Of a DNA stretch of 5,402 nt, positions 1 through 4,427 are shown one piece after another. The stretch covers positions 1 to 5,402 of the forward strand of contig CANETG010000198.1 of assembly GCA_947440875.1 (NCBI GenBank). The letters run 5' to 3'. A program made the translations under genes and the position numbers. Position 1 is the stretch's first letter, and every line of letters begins with the position of its first letter. Under the pieces are notes generated by a model, which had not been told where the DNA came from, did no database searches, and saw only the letters and a list, made by a program, of their open reading frames with translations. Origin of the DNA: Bacteriovoracaceae bacterium (lineage in GTDB: Bacteria > Bdellovibrionota > Bacteriovoracia > Bacteriovoracales > Bacteriovoracaceae).

Positions 1-1020
1 ATCGGAGGCGTAAGAACTATCGCGGTATCCACCTTTCTTATTTTCTTCAAACTCAGACTGCTCGGTTTCTGCCTCACTGAAAGTTTTGGGAACTGCCTCG
101 ACGGAATCAAGAACAACCACATCTGATTCAGGGTCGTAGCGAGTTTCGGTTCGCTCTTCCGAAAAGAGAGACTGCGCTTCTAGACGTTCGAGTTCGTCGA
201 GCTCTTTGTTTGAGAGATCAATTTGTTGTTTTGCGAGAAGATCTTGTTCTTGATAGGTGAGGGACTTATCAAGCCAGAAAAAATTGGGTTCGAATAAGGT
301 GATCTTATTCACGAGATAATCTTCGTACCACTTGTTGGTATTTTTGAGAGCGAAGACAATTAGACTTAATATCAGCAGGAGGATGATAACTTCCTGGATG
401 AACTTTACTTGCTTCTTGAACGAAGCTCTTCTCCTGAGATTTTCGAAGTCCATCTTAAGAGACAGGATATCCTTACGGAGTTCTTTCACAAGATTTGGCC
501 AGTCCGGATAGAGAGTCACTTCCATATTCGCTAGGATGTCATCGTCGAAAGTTCCTTTCAAACGGGCATCAGTCCCGAGGAAGGTCTCGATCTCTAGGTA
601 CTTAATGAAAAGGTTTTCAGAATTCACATTACTAATTTGAAATTTATCGTTAATTAGATCTTCATAAATGGGGCTCACTTTGATGAAGTGATCACGGAGA
701 AGAGTTGAGACATATCTTTCCTGCAGATCAAACTTCAAAGATATCTCACGAACCGAGAAGCCCATATGAATGAAGCAGTAAACGATAAATTTTTCATAAA
801 GCCAGGAGAGCCAGGAGATTAGTGGACCAGACTTGGCAATTTTCTTGGCGAAGTCAAAGCGCTCACCCAATTCCAAAGGTCCGATCTCGTCTTTAAAAAA
901 CGAATTCCAGAAACCACTGAATGAGTCAGCATACCTCCCCTCCCACGCTATCGAATTGATATCCAGGTCGAGCCAGGTCTTAAATTGTTCAAAGTCAGTT
1001 CGCTGTAGTTTCATAGGCAC
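1..1020 (-). CDS. Single-pass membrane protein with HTH-like N-terminal region, 3'-partial
   Basis: This reading frame stays open from its start to the left edge, so the C-terminus lies outside the window; about 340 codons are visible. I do not recognise the family. Counting from the ATG at 1014, residues 1-206 look soluble and are rich in aromatic and charged residues. Residues about 78-110 (GFSVREISLKFDL, then a second helix) read like a helix-turn-helix. One hydrophobic helix lies at about 209-225 (VIILLLILSLIVFAL), preceded by the basic stretch RRRASFKKQVKF. By the positive-inside rule this places the N-terminus in the cytoplasm and the acidic, low-complexity tail (about 265-338) outside. 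The start is taken as GTG 1020 because GGAGAGG (1027-1033) sits 6 nt before it. The ATG at 1014 has the same site 12 nt away. A TGA lies eight codons upstream of the GTG in this frame. The gene is divergent from the coiled-coil/FliG-like pair, a layout common for regulators. A ToxR-like topology is an inference only. Confidence 0.8.
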   Translation of the reverse strand, partial: MPMKLQRTDFEQFKTWLDLDINSIAWEGRYADSFSGFWNSFFKDEIGPLELGERFDFAKKIAKSGPLISWLSWLYEKFIVYCFIHMGFSVREISLKFDLQERYVSTLLRDHFIKVSPIYEDLINDKFQISNVNSENLFIKYLEIETFLGTDARLKGTFDDDILANMEVTLYPDWPNLVKELRKDILSLKMDFENLRRRASFKKQVKFIQEVIILLLILSLIVFALKNTNKWYEDYLVNKITLFEPNFFWLDKSLTYQEQDLLAKQQIDLSNKELDELERLEAQSLFSEERTETRYDPESDVVVLDSVEAVPKTFSEAETEQSEFEENKKGGYRDSSYASD

Positions 1021-1074
1021 TTTTTGCCTCTCCGGTACTAATCAATTTTTGCCCGTCTTGTGAGAGGTCGGTAC
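1021..1074. repeat. Paired short repeats in divergent intergenic region
   Basis: Two kinds of short direct repeat occur in the same order. TTTTTGCC is at 1021-1028 and 1046-1053, and CGGTAC is at 1033-1038 and 1069-1074. An inverted pair, CCTCTC (1027-1032) and GAGAGG (1062-1067), overlaps them. The set lies between two divergent genes and reaches the -35 candidate of the rightward promoter, so it could be an operator for a dimeric regulator. With words this short, chance remains possible. Confidence 0.3.
1027..1033 (-). promoter_or_regulatory. Ribosome binding site of the leftward membrane-protein gene
   Basis: On the minus strand this reads GGAGAGG. It lies 6 nt before GTG 1020 and 12 nt before ATG 1014, so it favours the GTG as the initiation codon. 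CCTCTC here is also one arm of an inverted repeat whose partner GAGAGG is at 1062-1067. Confidence 0.5.
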
Positions 1075-1087
1075 ACATTCGTATGAT
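1058..1087 (+). promoter_or_regulatory. Candidate sigma-70 promoter for the rightward pair
   Basis: TTGTGA (1058-1063) and TATGAT (1082-1087) are separated by 18 nt and match the -35 and -10 consensus at 4/6 and 5/6 positions. Transcription would begin near 1094. That leaves a leader of about 45 nt before the ATG at 1141 and makes the in-frame ATG at 1096 an unlikely start. No equally good promoter was found for the leftward gene. Confidence 0.5.
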
Positions 1088-1093
1088 AATGAA

Positions 1094-1113
1094 TAATGCC
1101 ACGAAAGGCATTA
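1094..1113 (+). other. Stem-loop in the 5' leader
   Basis: TAATGCC (1094-1100) and GGCATTA (1107-1113) form a perfect 7-bp stem with a 6-nt loop, ACGAAA, right at the predicted transcription start. GAAAG (1103-1107) and CTTTC (1115-1119) could form an alternative, mutually exclusive 5-bp stem. It may stabilise the 5' end of the mRNA or act as an operator. No function is shown by the sequence. Confidence 0.35.
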
Positions 1114-1140
1114 GCTTTCATCAACAAGGAAAAGTTGCCC

Positions 1141-1554
1141 ATGACTGACATTGCCAAACTCAATCAAGCAAAAGAAGCAATCACTAAGAGGCACACTTTA
1201 GAGCTCCGTAAAATGGGCGACGAGGTTGAGACTGAGATGAAAAAGACTCGTGACAAAAGCGATAAAGAAATTACGAAGATGAAGAAGGACTATGAAGTAC
1301 AAATGCAGAAAGAAAAGACAGGAGCAGAGCTTCAACTTAGTAAAGTAAGGAATCAATTCAATAATAAGATCGAAGAAGAAAATAAGCGCTACGAAAAACT
1401 ACTCTCTGATCTTAAATCCTCGCATAAAGAAACCATCACTACTCATCAACTGAATAACGAAGAATTGATTGCCAAGCAAGATGAAAAATTCAAAGAGTCG
1501 CTGGAAAGAGCTCAGCAAGACTATGACGTTAAGATGAGCCGAATCCAAACATAA
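1141..1554 (+). CDS. Small coiled-coil protein, function unknown
   Basis: This encodes a 137-residue protein, very rich in Lys, Glu, Asp and Gln, with no proline or tryptophan and almost no aromatic core. From about residue 10 to the end it reads as one long amphipathic helix with heptad-like spacing (for example EVETEMKKTRDKSDKEITKM). It should form a coiled coil and probably a dimer or rod. There is no signal peptide or membrane segment, so it is likely cytoplasmic. The frame opens at ATG 1096, but that codon has no ribosome binding site and lies within 2 nt of the predicted transcript start. ATG 1141 has AAGGA (1126-1130) 10 nt upstream and is preferred. The gene is followed after 40 nt by the FliG-like gene on the same strand, which suggests a two-gene operon and perhaps a physical partnership. 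Resemblance to myosin-tail or SMC-like coiled coils would be compositional only and does not identify a family. Confidence 0.75.
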   Translation: MTDIAKLNQAKEAITKRHTLELRKMGDEVETEMKKTRDKSDKEITKMKKDYEVQMQKEKTGAELQLSKVRNQFNNKIEEENKRYEKLLSDLKSSHKETITTHQLNNEELIAKQDEKFKESLERAQQDYDVKMSRIQT

Positions 1555-1582
1555 ACCCAGCACACCTGCATTTTGATCCGCG

Positions 1583-1590
1583 AAAGGAGA
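1583..1590 (+). promoter_or_regulatory. Strong ribosome binding site of the FliG-like gene
   Basis: AAAGGAGA places GGAG 5 nt before ATG 1595, a near-consensus Shine-Dalgarno site. It firmly fixes the start of the FliG-like gene and argues that this short protein is translated as such and is not the remnant of a longer FliG. Confidence 0.75.
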
Positions 1591-1594
1591 CTCA

Positions 1595-2026
1595 ATGAGC
1601 GCAAAGACAAACGAAAATGGTATTTTTATCAATGGTAAAGGCCAGGTAATCGAGCTTCTTCAGCAGATGAATGCTGCTGATAAGGCGAAGCTTTTGAAGA
1701 ATTTACGTTTGAGGAATCCCACCCTTGCTAAAGAGCTGACTGAGTCTTGTATTTCATTTGAAAGTATCTGGGATCTTGATGAGTCAGGTCTTAAAACGGT
1801 TGTCTCACAAGTTCAGCCAGCGATTCTTGGACTTGCTCTTAGTCTCGTGCATGCGAAAAATCAGCGCCGTGCCTTGGGATTACTTCCGAGAGAGATGGCA
1901 GTGAGAGCTTTTGAGATTATGAATAAAGATCTTTCTAGCAATCGTAACGAGTGCACCAGAGCCCAGCAAAAGGTTCTTGATTTAGCACTCTCTTTACACC
2001 GCAATCGCATTATTCAGTTCTATTAA
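1595..2026 (+). CDS. Stand-alone FliG C-terminal-domain-like protein
   Basis: This encodes a 143-residue protein that aligns by eye with the last part of the flagellar switch protein FliG, which is usually about 330-350 residues. Residues 13-50 (GKGQVIELLQQMNAADKAKL, ending NPTLAKELTES) match the linker helix region before FliG-C, which typically reads DPELAEEI. Residues 52-63 (CISFESIWDLDE) match the MFxFEDIvxLDD segment. Residues 76-112 match the torque helix region. There, EMAVRAFEIMNKDL parallels the E. coli segment NMSQRAADILRDDL, keeping Arg (R104, the R281 equivalent) and one Asp (D112, the D289 equivalent), with Lys 111 replacing the other. Residues 123-140 match the final helix (AQQKVLDLALSL). 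The N-terminal FliM/FliF-binding domains and the EHPQR motif are absent. The loop after the torque helix is about four residues shorter than in E. coli. The gene has its own strong ribosome binding site and follows a coiled-coil gene. In FliG this domain touches the stator protein MotA. Whether this protein does so, or serves another motor or has a non-flagellar role, cannot be decided here. Confidence 0.65.
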   Translation: MSAKTNENGIFINGKGQVIELLQQMNAADKAKLLKNLRLRNPTLAKELTESCISFESIWDLDESGLKTVVSQVQPAILGLALSLVHAKNQRRALGLLPREMAVRAFEIMNKDLSSNRNECTRAQQKVLDLALSLHRNRIIQFY

Positions 2027-2451
2027 TTAAGTAATTTTTTAAATTCCACTTCGAGCGAAGATGGGAAATCCTCTTCGCTGAGAATTGAGTCGTTGAAAAC
2101 TCGGTTCTCAGCAATCAAATTCGCAGTATTTTCAAATCTCTGAACCATTGTGCCAGTCAGGTCCATCAACCATGATGGGGATTTTGCCATGATCTGCTTA
2201 AAACTTTCGGAAGGAATCTCCAGTAGCTCAGTAGTTGTGAGTGTTATTGCCGAATAACCATATGCACTCGAAGTAATAATCGCATTTTCACCAATAATGT
2301 CACCGGCCTGTGCACGAAAAACAGGAATAAGACGGTCCTTGGAAAGTTTCAGACAAAGAATCTGCCCGCGCTTGATAATGTAAAGTGACTGAGCGACTTC
2401 CCCTTCTCTGAACAAAACTTCGTGAGAGCCTTTGCTTATAAGGCTTTCCAT
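2023..2451 (-). CDS. Stand-alone cyclic-nucleotide-binding-like domain protein
   Basis: This encodes a 142-residue protein built on the CRP/cNMP-binding beta-roll. The match runs from GSHEVLFREGE (8-18) through SLYIIKRGQI (22-31) to AGDIIGENAI (49-58), the phosphate-binding cassette. A helical tail at about 82-118 corresponds to the C-helix of the domain. There is no DNA-binding helix-turn-helix, so it is not a classical CRP-type regulator. In the cassette the Gly-Glu pair is kept (G54, E55), but the arginine that contacts the cyclic phosphate (R82 in CRP) is replaced: the sequence reads AYGYSA (63-68), with Tyr 66 at or near that position. Binding of ordinary cAMP or cGMP is therefore doubtful. 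It is the last gene of the leftward operon. Its ATG lies inside the end of the Ppx/GppA-like gene (16-nt overlap), with AAGGAG (2457-2462) 5 nt upstream. The coupling suggests a regulatory partner for that enzyme, but this is inferred. Confidence 0.85.
   Translation of the reverse strand: MESLISKGSHEVLFREGEVAQSLYIIKRGQILCLKLSKDRLIPVFRAQAGDIIGENAIITSSAYGYSAITLTTTELLEIPSESFKQIMAKSPSWLMDLTGTMVQRFENTANLIAENRVFNDSILSEEDFPSSLEVEFKKLLN
2054..2079. other. Imperfect inverted repeat beyond the convergent gene ends
   Basis: AGCGAAGA (2054-2061) and TCTTCGCT (2072-2079) form an 8-bp stem around a 10-nt loop that can pair further after a one-base bulge. It lies inside the 3' end of the cNMP-like gene, about 30 nt past the stop of the FliG-like gene. 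Neither strand has a T-run directly after the stem, so it is not a standard intrinsic terminator. It could still slow or end rightward transcripts. Confidence 0.25.
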
Positions 2452-3374
2452 AGGTGCTCCTTTTTTATCTTACCTTCTAGTATCGTGCCATATCGAAGCC
2501 CGAAAGTGGAAATGGTTATTTCGCGGGCCAGAAGCCTGTGGATAAAATGATAGGCTACGTGGAGTCCGCCTCGAATATTTTGGGAGCGCTTTTGAAGAAA
2601 CGGAAATTCAGAAAGAAAAATAGAAGCCTTGGTGTCTGAATATTTTTTAAAAAGAATGTCGACGTCTTCAGATTTCATCACCATTCCGTTAAGGTCATCT
2701 TCAATGAACTCCTTCCGATCAAGCTGCATATTTCCGAGAGAAGTCATCGTTCCTGCAACACAAAAGAGCTCACGGGTTTGGAAGTTATCAATTTCGGTTC
2801 TAAAGTCGACGAACAATTTTTGTAAATTTTGAACGAAGAGATGATCCTCCAACCATTGCGTCGCGCGAACTGCACCAACAGGCATACTTATTGTTTGAAG
2901 GATCTGATTCGTTTTAGTATTCACTTTTATTAGTTCCGTCGATGCCCCGCCAATATCCATGATGGTTATGACTTCACTTTGAAACTTGGAATCATAAAGG
3001 ATACCTTTGGTAGAATAGTAAGCCTCTGCTTCCGGATTGATAATCTGAATACTCAAACCGAGATCTTCTCTCACTCTTTGAAAAAAATCTGAGGCATTAT
3101 CCGCAACTCTGGAGGCTTCTGTAGCGGTCACAATCACGTTCTCAGGCTTGACTCCATGATCTCCACAATCATGAGCGTAAGATTTTAGTGCTTCGAACGT
3201 TGCCTTCATACTTTCTGAGTGGAATGCCTTGTTCTTATCGAGCTCTTTACCGAGCTGAGTGATTTCGCTTCTACGACTGAGCTCACGGAGCTTACCGTTT
3301 TGTACTTCGGCCACGAGGAGAAGAACACTATTCGAACCTATGTCGATTGAGGCACGGATATCTTTTTGGATCAT
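2436..3374 (-). CDS. Ppx/GppA-family phosphatase, short single-module type
   Basis: This encodes a 312-residue cytoplasmic enzyme of the ASKHA-fold exopolyphosphatase / pppGpp phosphohydrolase family, which hydrolyses the terminal phosphate of polyphosphate or pppGpp. Family blocks appear in order: DIGSNSVLLLVAE (11-23, first phosphate loop), LGKELD (41-46), VTATEASRVADNASDFF (82-98), INPEAEAYYSTKGI (112-125, with the likely catalytic Glu at 115 or 117), MDIGGASTEL (139-148, second phosphate loop), MPVGAVR (164-170), VAGTMTSLGNM (206-216) and FGLRYGTILEG (291-301). The loops vary from the usual forms: DxGSNSxRL has Leu for Arg, and DIGGGST has Ala for the third Gly. The length fits the two-domain short form and not the roughly 500-residue E. 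coli Ppx with its extra C-terminal domains. Its ATG overlaps the mtnA stop in an ATGA, so it is probably coupled to mtnA. Polyphosphate versus pppGpp specificity cannot be read from the sequence, so no symbol is given. Confidence 0.92.
   Translation of the reverse strand: MIQKDIRASIDIGSNSVLLLVAEVQNGKLRELSRRSEITQLGKELDKNKAFHSESMKATFEALKSYAHDCGDHGVKPENVIVTATEASRVADNASDFFQRVREDLGLSIQIINPEAEAYYSTKGILYDSKFQSEVITIMDIGGASTELIKVNTKTNQILQTISMPVGAVRATQWLEDHLFVQNLQKLFVDFRTEIDNFQTRELFCVAGTMTSLGNMQLDRKEFIEDDLNGMVMKSEDVDILFKKYSDTKASIFLSEFPFLQKRSQNIRGGLHVAYHFIHRLLAREITISTFGLRYGTILEGKIKKEHLWKAL
2457..2462 (-). promoter_or_regulatory. Ribosome binding site of the cNMP-like gene, inside the upstream gene
   Basis: On the minus strand this reads AAGGAG, 5 nt before ATG 2451. 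It is embedded in the last codons (Lys-Lys-Glu-His) of the Ppx/GppA-like gene, so ribosomes finishing that gene pass directly over the site. This supports translational coupling. Confidence 0.65.
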
Positions 3375-4423
3375 GACTTCACGACCTTCACTAAATCACC
3401 TTGACGAGAGGGATCGATGAGACCCTTCTCGCAGATGATTCCAGTGATGAAAGAATGATCGGTGACATCAAAACTTGGATTGACCGAAATTGCTCCCAAA
3501 GGAGCGACTCTCTGGCCGCGAAATTCTGTAATTTCAGAGTGAGCACGCATTTCAATTTCAATATGTCTTCCATCGGAGATAGAAACATCAAAGGAACTAA
3601 CAGGGGCCACGACGTAAAAAGGAATTTTGTAGTGTTTTGCCACAATGGCAAGAGTTGCAGTTCCTACTTTGTTTGCCGTATCACCATTAGCGGCGATTCG
3701 ATCAGCACCCACAAATATGGCATCTACTTTTCCGTGTGAGAGCAGATACGAGGCGGCCCCTTCAACGACAATACTATAGGGAATTTGTTCTTTTTGAAGC
3801 TCATAGGCAGTCAGGCGAGTGCCCTGCATATAAGGTCTCGTTTCATCCGCGTAGACATGCTCAACCATACCTTTGGAATGAGAGTATGAGATCACTCCCA
3901 AAGCTGTCCCAAGGCTTCCACAGGCAAGGAAACCTGTATTACAATGAGTCATCAAATTCCACTTACGATCGCCCACTTTTTTCTTCAGCTCTTCAAAACC
4001 AATTTCTGCCATCCTCGTATTTTTCTGGTGGCTCTCCTGAACTTGGAGATCACCGAATGAAACGAGTTCGAGGTAAATAGTTTCGCGCGATTCTTTTTTA
4101 TCGAGACTTGCCTTCATCAATGCAAAGCAACGGTTTACTTCAAAAGATAAATTCACTGCCGTGGGACGAGCTGCGATCATTTCATCGCATGCAGATCGAC
4201 ATTTTTCTAAAGATAAGACTTCCTGTCCTTTTATCCAAAGGGCCATTCCGTAGATTGCAGTAAAGCCAATACACGGAGCCCCCCTCACAACCATATCTTT
4301 AATCGCGGCGGCACAGGCGCCAAGGTCAGAAACCTCAACAAACTTTTCTTCGTGGGGAAGAAGCCTTTGGTCTAAGAGATAAAGCTTATGATCTTTCCAA
4401 ACAATCGGTCGAGAATCATTCAT
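3371..4423 (-). CDS. mtnA: Methylthioribose-1-phosphate isomerase
   Basis: This encodes a 350-residue, full-length member of the eIF-2B alpha/beta/delta-like family. The enzyme converts 5-methylthioribose 1-phosphate to 5-methylthioribulose 1-phosphate in the cytoplasmic methionine salvage pathway. Diagnostic blocks are RGAPCIGFTAIYGM (47-60), ARPTAVNL (85-92), THCNTGFLACGSLGTALG (159-176) with catalytic Cys 161, DETRPYMQGTRLTAYEL (193-209), VGADRIAANGDTANKVGT (238-255) with catalytic Asp 241, and VNPSFDVTDHSFITGII (314-330). The catalytic pair lies one residue from its positions in B. subtilis MtnA (C160, D240). One small departure is IEMR (290-293), where most members read IEER. The frame starts 4 nt after the stop of the AsmA-like gene with only a weak GGTGA ahead of it, so translation probably relies on reinitiation. 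It overlaps the next gene by ATGA. No other salvage gene (mtnK, mtnB, mtnC, mtnD or mtnN) is visible in the window. Confidence 0.96.
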   Translation of the reverse strand: MNDSRPIVWKDHKLYLLDQRLLPHEEKFVEVSDLGACAAAIKDMVVRGAPCIGFTAIYGMALWIKGQEVLSLEKCRSACDEMIAARPTAVNLSFEVNRCFALMKASLDKKESRETIYLELVSFGDLQVQESHQKNTRMAEIGFEELKKKVGDRKWNLMTHCNTGFLACGSLGTALGVISYSHSKGMVEHVYADETRPYMQGTRLTAYELQKEQIPYSIVVEGAASYLLSHGKVDAIFVGADRIAANGDTANKVGTATLAIVAKHYKIPFYVVAPVSSFDVSISDGRHIEIEMRAHSEITEFRGQRVAPLGAISVNPSFDVTDHSFITGIICEKGLIDPSRQGDLVKVVKS

Positions 4424-4427
4424 GTGT

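Noticed and set aside
833..1063. Plus-strand open frame opposite the start of the membrane-protein gene
   Set aside because: It is antisense to the better-supported leftward frame that stays open for about 340 codons. It has no recognisable domain or promoter.
1096..1140. Upstream in-frame ATG at 1096 as start of the coiled-coil gene, adding 15 residues
   Set aside because: It has no ribosome binding site and lies within about 2 nt of the predicted transcription start, inside a hairpin. ATG 1141 has AAGGA upstream and begins a more protein-like sequence. Leaderless translation from 1096 is not excluded.
1555..1594. Separate promoter for the FliG-like gene in the 40-nt gap
   Set aside because: There is no -10/-35 pair or sigma-28 (TAAA...GCCGATAA) match. 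The gap holds only the strong ribosome binding site, so co-transcription is more likely.
2054..2079. Intrinsic terminator serving both converging units
   Set aside because: The stem is good but no T-run follows it on either strand. The run of six T at 2034-2039 is on the wrong side for either direction, so it is kept only as an inverted repeat.
3391..3651. Minus-strand open frame inside mtnA
   Set aside because: It lies in an alternative frame of a clear, full-length mtnA and shows no family resemblance; it is a shadow.
3401..4080. Two plus-strand open frames (3401-3739 and 3736-4080) antisense to mtnA
   Set aside because: They are antisense shadows of a strongly conserved gene, with unnatural composition and no ribosome binding sites of note. 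Their 4-nt overlap is coincidental.
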